Below are positions 1 to 12,288 of a DNA stretch of 64,000 bases, in pieces (position 1 is the first letter of the stretch; every line of letters starts with the position of its first letter). The stretch lies in NCBI RefSeq assembly GCF_025766255.1, contig NW_026516683.1, positions 434,001-498,000 on the forward strand, given 5' to 3'. The stretch is from Zychaea mexicana (Eukaryota; Mucoromycota; Mucoromycetes; Mucorales; Lichtheimiaceae). The notes under the pieces are model-generated. The model was not told the origin of the DNA. It did not search any database and saw only the letters and a program-made list of their open reading frames with translations. Position numbers and translations under genes: made by a program.

Positions 1-1188
1 AAACCATGCATTTACATATGAATCTTGCCTAAACCGACCAACTTTGAGGCCTTATTCCAAAAAATTATTTTATGAAAGAAAGAAACTTATGGATTGATTG
101 GTTCAAAAATGTTTAGATTAGGAAAAATAAGCTCTCAAAAAATAGGTAAAAATTATCGATCCTTGGTGACGCGCCCATACACAGCAACGGATCCTTCTTC
201 GTACATGCAGTGTTGGCTTTTGCCACAACGACTGCAGGATTATGGCTCCCACATCTTTGTCAATAGATTACTAAAAAACTACCAAGCACAAAGAGCATCA
301 AGTAGCCTTATCCTTAGCAATCCGTTGTCTTGTCTTGTCTTGCCGTTCCTTTGCGTTTGCTACCTTTCGGACGTCTATAGTGGCGCTCCAAGGCCCTGTA
401 AGGTTCCACAAGACCCAAAGGGTAATCTGAGATTAGTAAACAATTTTTTTGCCTAGGCGGTCAGTGTTTTATAAAAGAGGTGACAACAGGCGTAAATGGA
501 ATAGAGTCAGGATAGCTCGCTTTTCGTTTTTCCTAGGAAGGCGCTGCACCTGTCCCTTCGAACCATGACCGTTTCTATGTGATACCGGTTTGTGCACGCA
601 AGGTTTTGCAAAGTTGAATCCAAGAATCCGTTATGCGTGGTCACCAGAGTTTGACAAGCAGCAGATGAAGGAATAAAGATTCGCGTAAGTATATACCAGA
701 CAGGTGTGTCCCGCATACACTACTGTCATGACAACCATGATTGCAGTGGTTACCGGGCTTGGCTTAGAGACTGTACGAATTCTATTAGTCACAAGGCACT
801 TTTAAGGTAGACCAGTGCTTCCTCAGTGGTGTCTGGAACGGCGACGTTGTTTGTGCCAGTACGAAGTGCTGCGAGCGCCTTTACACCCCTTTCTTGTAAA
901 CTGGGTCAGGTCTTCCGGTTTCTGTGCTGTTCAAAGCTTAGTGAAAGTCCGTAATATTTGGAAGGATACAAGAGCACCTGGAAGGGCCCTCTTGATCTGG
1001 AAGGGCTGTATATCCATTCTACGTTGGACTATGTGTATGCAGTGACACACAAATGGATATGTGAAATTTTAAGTATGAGTCGCTTGATCAACCAGCCAGT
1101 GTAACCGAATTCGGGACATCAGGAAAAAGACAGCAAGAATTCCTTTCTTTTCACGTTCACTCTCACTTTCCTTTACTAACAAAGCATA
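1..1188. other. No assignable gene
   Basis: No convincing complete gene is visible. The minus strand between about 130 and 1060 has short open stretches in several frames with coding-like composition, broken by stops. This could be a decayed transposon or the tail of a gene lying further left. I could not assign a family. The last 60 bases are pyrimidine-rich and form the likely promoter and 5' leader of the gene starting at 1189. Confidence 0.4.
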
Positions 1189-2167
1189 ATGTCAACTGAT
1201 TCCGATCAGCAACAAATTATTAAAAAAGGAGAACAATGGGCTAGCGAAATTCAACGGAAATTGTCCCGATTGACTGCAGAAAAACTTCTTCAAATGGAAG
1301 AGATCGCCAAAGATCATATAAGTTGGTTTGAACAACACGATACGGCAGAGTAAGCACTTGTTTATCCTCTTCTTACCTTGTCAACACTTGACTAAAAGCA
1401 ATTTCCTTGTTTATACTGATGCAGAAAGTTACTCGAAGCGAAAAAGCCATACCATTTCAGCAACATCAAACGCGCCGATAATGGCAGGAACACCAATAAC
1501 GACACCAAGAGAACACAGTCTTTAACGGATCGTCGCCGTGGCAGTAGTAGCAGCGATGGATCCATGAGGACAGCCAGCGAAATGAACGACGTTGACAATC
1601 AGGATACTGATCGGGTCCATTTAGTGCAGGCATCGCGACACCATATCACTACCGCTGCCAACAACAATAATAATATGCGTATGAGTAGCAGCTTCCACCG
1701 TAACTCGGGTAGCTTTATACTACAACCACGGTCTAGCTACAACAGCAACAACAACAACAGGATTAGCAAGTCTAACGCTACTACTACTACTACTACTACT
1801 GCGAGTGCTGCTAGAACGTCGACGAAGAAAAGAGTAACAATGTCAGCATCATCGTCAACAGTGACAACAACGGCAAGCAAAGAAAGCAATGGAGAATCGG
1901 ATAGTGATGGCATGGATTCGGATTTATGTCCAACAAACATACCTGAGTGGGCGACTAGTCCTGAATTAATGGAAAAGTTGAAGTTTCAGAAACCGACAGA
2001 TGGTGACAAGGTATTTGGTGAAATGGTTCCCATGGAAATTTCAGGTAACTACTAGAAACAAGAGGTTGTGCAAGTGTGCAATTCAGAGATATTATAACGA
2101 AAGAAACAACTAACATTACATTCTATACATAGTCATCTTTGGCAACACCGTCAAGAGCAAGCCATGA
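1189..2167 (+). CDS. INCENP-like small protein with IN-box-like C-terminus
   Basis: Three exons: 1189-1349, 1425-2044 and 2133-2167, with matching phases (2, then 1), GT/AG borders and CTAAC or CTAA branch sites before both acceptors. The protein is about 271 aa. The N-terminus is a predicted helix (WASEIQRKLSRLTAEKLL). The middle is low-complexity Ser/Thr/Asn with basic KKR clusters. The C-terminus reads PEWATSPELMEKLKFQKPTD then GDKVFG, and after the second intron EISVIFG. This spacing resembles the INCENP/Sli15/Pic1 IN-box (P-x-W-A...D-x-x-x-F-G, followed by an [E/D]-I-F-G-type segment), which binds and activates Aurora B. Known INCENPs are much longer, so this would be a compact relative of the chromosomal passenger scaffold. 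The gene model is firm; the family call is inference. Confidence 0.55.
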
Positions 2168-4717
2168 TCATATATATCCACCTGCTGCACTTCTCAATTG
2201 TACTGTCTTCCTTCCCTAGCTATCTGCATGGCGGTCATGTCCTTTTACTCTCTGCTTCATCAACTTTAACTCATTATCTCATCCACTTGTGCTATTTCAT
2301 ACAAACCATCTTGCCGTCATCTTTACCTTTATCTTCATCCATCAAATTATTTCTCTCTCTCACTTTATATAAAGTAAAATGTACATATATGTAATTTGTA
2401 AATATACGATAAAACATCTCTTCTCTACTGTGCTCAGCTGAAAAGTGGGTTTCCTTCTCTCCCTCTTACTCTCAAATAAGGACAGTACGTCGTTGAATCT
2501 ACCAATTTGTGAGTGTCATAGAATATGATATAAAGCTCAATCTCATTACATTCGCGGCTACTGTCTCGTGATATTGCTGCTGGTGCTCTTATACAGCGAC
2601 AATTGCTAGTTTTATCTGTTGCTTTTAAGATTGCGTCATGATTTCAGCAAAAGGCTTACCCCACGGAAAAAAGATGAAACCAATCATTCATATCATGGCC
2701 AATGTTATCAGCCCATGTATACGACTTTGGATATGAACGCCGGTTTGAAGAAGGCTGGAGTCATACCCTTTGTATGATGAAGGCGATGGAACCCTTGGTT
2801 ATAGAAGGATCTACTTAACAGATGGTTAGGATCGCTTGCCTAGGATAACCCGTTCGGAATTGAAGATTCGGCAGAAATACACCGCCCAAATTTTTTGCAT
2901 CAGCAAGTAATGTCTATATAACCAATACTTCAAACAACATCGAAATAGCAAGGCAGGAACGCTTTGTTGAAGGAGCTGCACAGCAAGGGTCCTTGATGAC
3001 GAGCAGCATTATCGATGTAGCGAATGCAGCGGAAAGATATATACGACAGGTAAAAGTCGAGCCAAGCCATGCAAACAAACTTTACTTCTTCGCCGCCATC
3101 TAATAGCAGGAGCGACAATATCTTAACTACTTTAGCTCCTTACAGAGAGAATGAAGTGGTAGAGCGATATGTACCATGAATGAAAATAACTACATAATAT
3201 TTTTGAGTAAGCATGTTTTTGGAAAGAAGAACTAACCATCTTCAATGTCAGCGACAACTGCTGGCTAGAGTACTTCATTGAGGCAGAAGTTAAAAACATA
3301 TGTTCAAACTCAAGTCAAAAATGATTGCTTCTCGTGGTCTCCTTATACGTAAGGATCTTGATACGTAGTCTATACTTCTATGCTACAAAGTGGGCGATGT
3401 TGATGGCACAGGAGATTTCCACACACTTTGTCGGTCATTGTAACCGAACTTATCATAAAATCGTCTATCAAATTGGAGTGGTTTGTTTTGGAGAAACCGC
3501 ATAAATTACAGCAGATACCTATAATAGGCTATATTTGGTTTCGAAGGACGACCTTGTTGTAGCACATTATCCAAGTAGGATCGTAAACTTTTCTTGCTAT
3601 CATTGTTATTCTTCTGCTTGTTATGTCTTTCGCCAATACAGAGTTTTATGTTTTTTGGTTTCGTACACTTGAAGTGTCTGTGAAATGAATGATATCCATT
3701 CTTGATATTGATTAGGCTAGAACCTAGAACTGCAGTGAACAGCGCCGTTAGCACAGACAGTAAGGTTGCTTGATGACACTGTTAGACTGCTACGATTTGA
3801 CAAACAGCTGTTTGTTGATATGATTTCTATATAAGCATACATAGCAGAATTTCAAGGTAGAAAGACAATCTTGTTGCCAGCAATCTTGGCACTGAAGTAG
3901 CATTAGGAAATCTATATCCGGACCTTTAATTCTTGTGAATGCCTTTCTTCATGTGCAGAATTTATTATGATCTAGCTTTCTCTCACTGTTATGTACTGTC
4001 GATAATACTATCTTTTGCGCTTAGTATATCGTCATAGAACCACGCTGAAAGTTTTCCTCGATGCTGCCTTTATTTTGTGTCCAAGATAACCGAGAATATA
4101 TTGGTTTGTTATCAGGCCAGCTACTACAATGATGCTAAAGTGCGACAACAACTGCTACAACAGTGTTCACTTCCTTTAGATCAGTAGGAACCAGGATTAG
4201 AACTAAAACTAGTAACGTGAGGTTGCGTGTAAATCCCTTGAACAATGATCTTGTTCAGATCACAAAACGGACGCGAATTACAAAAAGAAAAAATTCTGCG
4301 GCGGAGCAGCGGAGGAGGACTGCAAATGCTTAGAGTGATTTAAAGAGGCAAAAAAAAACTTTTTTTTTCTTTGCTTAACTTCTTTTTCGCGCTCTGTAAG
4401 CCTTCTCTCTCTTTTTGGTTTGACAGAGATTGGATCCACTCCTGATCACCGTTAATTTAAAAAGAAAGACAAAAGCAAAGTTCCTTCTTTATTCTCTTCA
4501 CTCTCTGAAGCGGTTTTTTGTATCTTTGCTTGCGGTTGCAGAGCGCATATTACAATATTTAGCAAAACTGCTCAATACCCCACTTCCTCTCCCAACTCTT
4601 CTTTTTGATCTCGTTACTTCTTGTATCCGAACAGCACATATACGCGTACCTTCTATACTTTAAGCAACCTCATATATCTTTTATACACTGTACATAACGC
4701 ATTTCATATAGCACTCA
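2168..4717. other. Intergenic, no gene seen
   Basis: About 2.5 kb between two plus-strand genes. Reading frames are short and frequently stopped on both strands. Poly-T tracts and pyrimidine-rich runs near 4360-4420 and 4560-4680 look like the promoter and 5' leader of the downstream gene. I see no repeat, tRNA or transposon signature. Confidence 0.45.
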
Positions 4718-6924
4718 ATGGGAGGGTAAGTCTGCGTACAGCGAAAAAAAAATTGACACCAAAAGGCACGATCTTTGAAAAAGAGATACTGATCTCGGTT
4801 TCATTTCTTCAAAACTTGTAGAATCACAGTTGCACACCACGAATCGAATGATTCATTTTCACAACAATCGTCTTTCCCACCGACGCGTCGGAAATCTGCA
4901 GAAGCACCTGTATTGACCGAAGAGCAGATCAACGAATTGCTTGTTGGCACTACTCCTACCACCACACCTGGCGGAAGCCCGGGTGGCGTCGGGTTGGAAG
5001 ATTTGACAGGCGAGGTCCAGAACCTAATGTTGAGGTACAGAATATTGATTAATTCTCTCTTCGTCGAATCATATAACTAAAAGGCCCAAGCTATAGAGAG
5101 TGGCTGGATCCATGGTCGTCAGCATCGACTACCCCTTCACCTACTGCTGATCTGACCGACTTTGATGCCCATCAACTGTCCTTGCAGCTCGAAAGCTTTT
5201 TTACGCAAGATCCTCTGGAAGAAGGCTTGGCGCATTCACCATTCTACGATGAAATGACTTTTGGTAAAATATCGCTACTTGGTGTATGCTTAAGAAGGAG
5301 AGAGAAAAGAGGCAAGACGTTGGATGGGACTGGATGGATTTAGTGAGAGGGCGACCGGATAAAACACGAACCCGCTTTCATGGAAAGGAAGCTGACTGGA
5401 TCGACTACTTGTTTAGTACCTGAAAACAATGCGTTCGAGATCAACGAAACATTATCGGTCTTGCCAACGACGGCAACTTTGATGCCAGAACCAGTAGAAC
5501 AGTTTTTGGAGAACCAGCAACAAAGTGTTATTCCTTCAGCAGGGGAAGAAGATGTCGTCGAAGTCGAAGCCGACGATGAGATCACAATTCAAGAGCTTGA
5601 CGCTACTGTACCTTTGCAGAACCAAGTGCTTCAGCCACCACCACAGCAACAACAACATCAATTTCAACAGCCTATCTCAGAACCATCGTCGCTCAAGCGA
5701 CGTCGAGGCAGCAGCAGCTCAGAGAGCTCCTCTTCTTCCGAATCAGACTCCGAGGATGATGACGAAGAAGACGACAACGATGACGGTGTGATTCCGACAA
5801 CCGTAGCTAACATGAGCAACCGACAACGATACTGGTCCGACTCGTCTGATTCTGATTCTGAGGACGAGAGCCCCTCTCCTGGCCTCCACCGTTCCCGTGC
5901 CTCATCACCGCTGGTTTCTAATAGCATTATGCCTACCAGTGCCTATGCATATATGCACAAGCGCCAGATTGAAGAAACCTTGTTGAGCAAGATCACGAAC
6001 CAGTTGCAACAGGACAAACTTCCTGGCATTTTGGCCATCTTGTCGTCCGAAAACAATGGCGAGGATGAAGTGGAAATCGACTTATCACGCCTTGAGCGGG
6101 AGCAGTTGGTACGGTTGCTGTGCTATGTGGAAGCATGCATCAGTGAACAGAACGGCGGGCCGGCTGTTAACGTTGCAGATTATATTGTCAAGGAAAAGCA
6201 GCAGCAAGCCAAGAAGAAGCAGCTGCCCGTAATCCAGTCAGATGATTATGAAGACGAAGATGCCATTCCTCGTGCTAAGAACAGCAGCAACAGCCGTCGT
6301 CGACGTGGTGGCAATGCTAACAGCAAGAAGTCCAAGCAACAGCAACGCAAAAGACAGACGCGTCAAGAGCTGACCGAAGATATCTTGGCCGGTGACGATA
6401 GTGATGAGGATGGTTTGGCAAACAAGGAGAACGAAGATGAACTGTCCGGCTTGCGTGGTCAAGGTCCCATGTCAATGGCAGAGTTATCCAAGCATCAAGA
6501 TCGAGTTCGTGGCAGCAATGGCAAAAACAGCAAAAGCAATAGCAGCCATAAGAAGAGCCGAAAACGAGTCAAGAAGAGATCGGACGATGATGCGCCCGCG
6601 GCAGTCTCGTCATCGTCGGCATTGGCAGCAGCACATATTGAAGGCAGCATTGCTGTTTCGAGACCCAAGCGAAACGCTTCGCAACGCAAGCGTCGGGTTT
6701 CGGACGACTCGGATGCAGAGGATGGTCGCCGTTCTAACAGCTCATCGGGGAGCGAGCTGATTGTATATGGTAATGAGCAGATGGACTTCAATGTCAAGGA
6801 CAACCAGACGATTGTGCACCAGTCCAGCGTCGCGGCATGTGTTCCAGTTGCTGCTCCTGCTCCGGCGCCTGTCGAAGAAGAAGAAGAAGAAGACATAGAT
6901 GAAGAGATTGATATCATGCTGTAA
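4718..6924 (+). CDS. Acidic Ser/Lys-rich nuclear-type protein, function unknown
   Basis: Four exons: 4718-4725, 4822-5034, 5097-5263 and 5417-6924, all phase-consistent, giving about 631 aa. The first exon is only 8 nt (Met-Gly plus two bases), followed by a GGGTAAGT donor. Most of the protein is disordered: alternating Ser/Asp/Glu blocks (CK2-like), several basic clusters that look like nuclear localisation signals (KKSRKRVKKR, RPKRNASQRKRR), poly-Q, and an acidic tail EEEEEEDIDEEIDIML. The only segment that looks folded is around residues 315-375 (KRQIEETLLSKITNQL, then LSRLEREQLVRLLCYVEAC), an amphipathic helical pair. The N-terminus carries a conserved-looking REWLDPWS and a second helix (HQLSLQLESFF). 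A nuclear chromatin or transcription role is likely. I considered a FAM199X-like family but cannot confirm it. Confidence 0.75.
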
Positions 6925-7342
6925 AACCCCCGCTTTCTCTCTTCATCTCTTTCACATACACGCTTGCTCCTCATGTCCCCTTGTTTATCTCTAATTCTTC
7001 TTCCTACCCTACTATATATAATCTGGCATCCTAAAAAAGCATCTCATCCACACATATTCATGACCATCACCTCTTCTCCTCCCCGAACATACTATAAACC
7101 AACCCTTTCATCATTCTGTAATTGTAGCATTCCTCTCCCTCCCTCCCTCCCTCCCTTGTCATTATATCGTTTGCACTCACAAAAAAAAGGTTCTTTTTTT
7201 TCTTTGATTTGCATTTGTTTTCCTTTTTTTGTATTAATATCACAAAAGAATAAAAAGTATATATCATTATCTTAATTACTACTTTACACGAAAACAAGCC
7301 TCCAGCCAGATTACATGCTGTTCTGTCGAAAGAAGGTATACA
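6925..7342. other. Convergent 3' UTR interval
   Basis: The interval lies between the stop codons of two converging genes. It is strongly pyrimidine-biased on the plus strand, with CCCTCC repeats near 7140 and long T runs. It probably holds the 3' UTRs and poly(A) signals of both genes; AATAAA-like words occur near 7248 (GAATAAAAAG). No ORF here is credible. Confidence 0.5.
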
Positions 7343-9046
7343 CTACGCGTCTTTGGTCAGTCGTACTCGATCAATTTCTCGACCAATAGTACCGTCCTGC
7401 TTCGACTCCCAGTGCACCAACTCCAAAGCCTCTGGAGCGACTTCTACCGTTGTGAATCCATAGCCACGGTAGAGCACCGCAGACCAATCTGCTCGGGGCG
7501 CTGCCTCATCCACAGGGTCGGGGCCGTCGAAATTGCCTGCGTTCCCGCTAATTACCTGGTAGAAGGAGGGTGGGTTGTGGTATACTTTGCTAAGTGCCTG
7601 GTTGTTTGCCATAGGATAGCTCCGTTCGTAATTATGCCGATGTCCACTATGGTTGTGTGTTGTTTGTTGTCAGCTTATACTAGCTAGTATTTGTTTCGTT
7701 CACAACACACTCGCGTGTTCTCTCTCCCATCAGTCCCACCAACTCCGACAGCGCTTTTCGTCTTTAAAAGCCTACCATAGGTACAAGTCAATTTTATGCT
7801 TGACAAAGACTTCTTCCAAACCTGGTGTCAATCGAGTCTTGTTATCTTGCTTGGATACGATCCCATTACGCAACGTATCGGCTTTGTAGGTACAATCTTT
7901 ATCATCCGCAGGCGAGCAATAGAGGGGCCGGTGCCCAATGACAACCACCCATTTTTGTTGGTGCTTGTCAAGATCTTGTTCCAACCAGTTAACAAGCGTA
8001 TGCACCTGGTCTACTTCCGTGCCGTCTTGTTCAAAGAATGCCTCGGTTGATATTGATACCAGATGTAATGACTTGTAATCCAACGAATAGAGTAACGGCG
8101 ACGGCGATGCGGACTCTTGATAGGGCAAATGGCTGAATCGATTGAGATAGTGTGAAAAGTTGTATGCAGACTCGTGGTTGCCGGGTGTCGTCATGAGCGG
8201 TAGACGGGCATATACGTCCTGTGCAAAATTCATGTATTCGTCACCCTTGGTGCCATTCATATCGGCCAAATCATACGCTTGGTCACCCATGAACGTCATA
8301 AAGTCGTACTTTTGTTCTTTGGCAATAGTCTTCAATATTGGCATGGACACAGCGTTTACGACGCCCTTTAAAAGCAAACACATCAGCTTCAGAAGAAAAG
8401 GCGGAAAGAAAGAAGTCTGTAAATGATATTGACAGCATACCATGTCAGCTGCGGCAACAAACTTGAATTCCGGCGTCGTATCGGGTGTATGAAATTGGTA
8501 GACCGGCGACCAGACAGTTGTTGTGCCATTATGTATTGATCCGACTTTGTACTCATACACTGTTCCTTTGGACAAGTCGTTGGATTTCAAGCTGTGAATG
8601 TGCATAAGTCGTTTGGCAGCACCGCCATCCACAAATGGGGTGCACTAATGTATGTCAAAATTAATGCATATTTCCACAAAAAAGACTAGCTCTTCTTATT
8701 TCGTTACCTCGTCGCCTGACACGGTAATTATCTCGGTATTTCGCTTGGTCTTCTTATGAACAGGCCAATAGACCAATTGGGCCTGGTCAATCTTATCGGT
8801 GGTCACAAACTGGACTCGAATGGCACTGCCTTCAGAAAGCCACGTCAAATGAACTTGTTGTGGCTCGACATGTTCGTATGTTCGATTCCAGTTCCCTGCC
8901 ATATTGTACACGTCGACAAACGCCAGTTTGCCTGGCCCTCCCGGCCCGTCTCCGCCAGCAGAGACATTCACTAGGACTATACTAGATAGCAATAGACCCA
9001 TGTACAGGATGGCTGTAGTACAGTACTTTATCATTGCAAATATCAA
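7343..9046 (-). CDS. Secreted purple acid phosphatase (metallophosphoesterase)
   Basis: Four exons on the minus strand: 9046-8708, 8644-8441, 8365-7776 and 7646-7343, phase-consistent, about 478 aa. A hydrophobic signal peptide (residues ~8-27, ending near VNVSAGG) is followed by a fibronectin-like N-terminal domain (QVHLTWLSEGSAIRVQFVTT) and the catalytic domain. Metal-binding motifs appear in the expected order: AADMG (first Asp), GDQAYD, GNHES, GHRPLYCS and GHRHNYERS, the last assembled across intron 3. These are the five blocks of plant/fungal-type purple acid phosphatases with a dinuclear Fe-metal centre that hydrolyse phosphomonoesters at acid pH. The protein is likely secreted or cell-wall and involved in phosphate scavenging. 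Several N-x-S/T sites suit a secreted protein. Met at 9034 is an alternative start four residues in. Confidence 0.93.
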
Positions 9047-9594
9047 ATATATGTAATAGATGGAAGTTCTAAAAAGTAAAAGAAAGAAGAAAGAGAGAGT
9101 CCCTCTCTTCTACTGAAGAGTTTATATAGGCAAGGAAATAAAAAAGGTGCAAATAAGTCCCTTTTATGCTGTGAATGAAGCCGACACAGTAAGATGATGC
9201 TGTCCAAAAAGACAACCAGAAAAGGCGTTTTTTTTTTCAGCGGTGATAGGATCATACTTGCTGTAATAATCAGAGACTTTCTATACTGCGATTGCTGCCA
9301 ATTATATGCCAAGTGTACTAAGGGCTATCAAAATAAGAGAGCCAGAGAAGAGTTGGCAAGGAGGCAGAAGGAGGGAGGGGCTCTAAAGAGAAAATCTCCT
9401 ATTTCGTACGTGCGTGATGTGTGCGCTATCTGTCTCCCTGGAGTGAACAAACATAAAAAAAAATGGCCTGACCGTCGTTCAACTTTAATTCTCCTCCAAC
9501 TGCATATTGGTCAAGTAGCTCTATTTTGTGTGCCAAATTACACTTTGTATAAGGCTTATCGGTTAGAATCTGTATTGTCAAAATAAAGTTTGTT
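9047..9594. other. Intergenic: phosphatase promoter side
   Basis: Upstream of the minus-strand phosphatase and ending where the long-TIR element begins. An AT-rich stretch with TATATA-like words just upstream of 9046 may be the core promoter. No gene is supported. Confidence 0.4.
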
Positions 9595-9596
9595 TA

Positions 9597-11450
9597 CAGG
9601 ATTTTTCCTAATGATTGGCAGGGCATTTTTTTTCAGAGCTGCTCGAGCGACCAAATTTTTCCAAATTTTTACATATAGGAGTTTAAACATCCGTTACACA
9701 TGTCCCCTCTACTATCTTCACTCCTTCGGTGGACCAAACTTCTCCCCACACCGATTTTACAATTTGTAATTCCATGTTGCGTAGACCAAAAAAAAGTGGA
9801 AGTATAATTCTTTATGTAGACCAAAAAAAAAAAAAAACTCTACTATCAGTGATAGCAAATACTCCATTGCGACTTGTCATCAGCTGCAAGCACAAGCACT
9901 CGAGAATTACTTGAAACATTGCTGCGCCAGCTACTTCTTTACAAGAGCTGTATTTTACAGCAACATTGAAATGTATATATACTAGTAGCTCCTATGATAT
10001 AGTAACAATTATCTTTATATTTTATAACCTAGATACTATGGGTCTGGAGGCAAGAAAATAATCGCAAAAACACTTCAAGACATACTGCTGGTACACGAGA
10101 TCGATGCTGCGAATGAGCACATCAAACCGATGGATACTCCGGAATATATAGCCTCCCGTTCTTGTTTTAGAGGTCAGTATGCGCCTAGTTAGGGAAGATC
10201 TTGAGTCGCCCGTTGAGACAGAAGAAGATTGTGATTGCACCATTAGCCTAGCATAAGAACACAGTCCCCTTAGCAATATGGCGCTTCTCTACATGGAGCA
10301 TAGCGTTGACTACGTTGTTAAATATCCAAATGACGATGACTCAGACAGTGAAGATTAGGGCGACCAAGAGCATCATATACTTTGATAAATAAAAAGCAGG
10401 ACCATACTTTATCTTCTCCAATGTATCCCTATACACTTTCATTTAATCTTCTCTTTTTTTCTCTTTCTCTATACTCTTCTAATAAAAAAAGAAAAAGGAT
10501 AATGTCTAGAAAAAGTTGTCAACCCTGAGTGGTAAATGGCTACCACTGGATATTATACCTCACTTACTGAACGTCACTATAAGGCAACATAATAAAAGTT
10601 GGTCTACACAAAGAACTACACTTCCACTTTTTTTTGGTCTACGCAACAAGGAATTACAGATTGTAAGGAAAAATCTGGAAATCGGTGTGGGGAGAAGTTT
10701 GGTCTCCGAAGGAGTGAAGATAGTAGTGGGGACATGTGTAACGGATGTTTAAACTCCTATATGTAAAAATTTGGTCTACGCAAGGAAAAATTTGGTCGCT
10801 CGAGCAGCTCTGTTTTTTTTCATCATGGCGCTGGGGGTCTTTTGATTGGCGGTGAGGGAAACTCCAGTGGCGGCTGTAACTTTAAATTGATGGCAGAATT
10901 ATTAAATTTTGAAGGCGGCTATAGATTGTAACTCTTGCTACAACATCCTCACGACTTCTATGCACTTCAAAAGAAGCGCAAATAGAGAATGCTTGTAGGG
11001 TCGAGGATTATTGGAATTTATTATGCAAAACGTATTGGTGACTCATCATGCCATAAATATATTTTGGTACACAATCCACAGCTATATAATTTGAGCATAA
11101 CAAGGTGTTGCAAAACAGTACACACAAAGGTGATTTTACTTATATATCCGGATAAGAATCATAAAAGTTAGCATATATGATGTCTCTAATATAGAGTACA
11201 TTAAAAAGGTACATAAAAAATTCAAAGTAAAGATTACAGAGAAGTCCTACGCAAAAAGACATAAGCAAAGACTCATCATAAAGTTGCTCCGAACATGGAC
11301 ATAAAAAAAAGGTACAGCGTTGAAAGTTGAAGTTCGCCATACAAGATAGGACCGAGAAAATGGGACACATTTTCAAATTAGACTACCTGAACGAAATTGA
11401 GCTAAGAAAGCTTGAATCAGCCAAATGCAACTGGTCATATCATTAAAAAA
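9597..11450 (+). repeat. Left terminal inverted repeat, interrupted
   Basis: Left arm of the long-TIR element. It runs 9597-9633 and continues at 10813-11450 after a 1.2-kb insertion. Compared with the right arm I find only scattered substitutions (for example TTATATATCCGG here versus TCATATATCCGG in the other arm), so the arms are nearly identical. A 78-codon frame occurs in both arms but looks incidental. Confidence 0.85.
9634..10812. mobile_element. hAT-like non-autonomous foldback element
   Basis: The termini are CAGAGCTGCTCGAGCGACC at 9634 and its exact reverse complement ending at 10812. Imperfect inverted arms extend about 200 bp (9634-9829 and 10598-10812). Several copies of a subterminal GTAGACCAAA word occur in both arms. 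The flanks are TTTTTTTT on each side, and the uninterrupted right TIR of the host element has a single TTTTTTTT, giving a direct 8-bp target-site duplication. An 8-bp duplication, CAG-type ends and subterminal motif clusters are typical of the hAT superfamily. The 1179-bp body has no transposase ORF, so the element must be mobilised in trans. Confidence 0.85.
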
Positions 11451-12288
11451 CAATATGATGAAACAAATGTATCATATAATGTGCTATTTTTTTATGGATA
11501 TGAATGATTTTTACATAGTTGGTGTCGTAACTGGCGTGTTCTTTGTTTTATATATGAACGAGCAATGAGTTACAACAATGGGTTGACGAAATGTTGTGAA
11601 GTTTTAAGTATGAATACACCATCGCATTCTTTGTGTGTATAATTAAACTCCTCCATCCTATCATCATCGTGAACTTGATCTCGCCTTGCTTTTTGCTGTA
11701 GTAACCTACAAATAAAATGAAATAGCACTGAGTTTCTTTGCCAACTAACACAACCACTCGAAGCTTTGACCCTTTCGTGTTTTGTAATACCTGTCGTCAA
11801 TGTACCTTGTAAGCGTAAATAGGAAGTAAATCGCGTTTTTCTTGGCCTAGCATCATTCCAATCTTGTTTCTTGAAACGATCTTATCCATACATAATAGAT
11901 TGCTATAAATTTGCTATTGTCTTGCGTCCAAACAAAAAAAAGGTGGCCGCTTGCTGGCAGGACGTCCAGTATAACCCACTCTTGATTCTATATTAGAAAA
12001 AAAGTTGTTGGAATTCCTTGTAGCGAATAAAAGATTTGGGAACTATCGATTGAGATAAAACACAATCGTCTATAAACGACATTCGCATCCTTATTAATTG
12101 TTTGTGAATAGCATGTTCTCACCAGTTACTCAGGAACCTTCACCATCTATCTACGTAACGCGTCAAAACACATTCCCAAGCTACATAAAGAACGTTCTGG
12201 CGAGAAGCGTGCATGCTCCACCTAAAGACATACTACAACATCAATAACATCAAGAAGTAAGTCAAAGTTATCAATAAAGAGAATCAAT
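11451..12288. other. Internal spacer of long-TIR element
   Basis: Between the left TIR and the tandem array. AT-rich, with short frames only (a 69-codon and a 76-codon frame overlap on the minus strand near 11548-11800 and look incidental). No function seen. Confidence 0.4.

Noticed and set aside
130..1060. Possible decayed transposase with a zinc-finger-like Cys cluster on the minus strand
   Set aside because: Stops in every frame and no alignable motif; not enough to name a family.
5664..6974. Ser-rich minus-strand frames opposite the acidic protein
   Set aside because: Antisense of GAA/GAC/AGC repeats; the plus-strand gene explains the region.
11140..11376. 78-codon frame in the left TIR, mirrored at 17341-17577
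   Set aside because: It is duplicated only because the TIRs are duplicated, is Cys/Phe-rich with no domain, and on each arm reads inward on one strand without promoter or partner. Treated as incidental.
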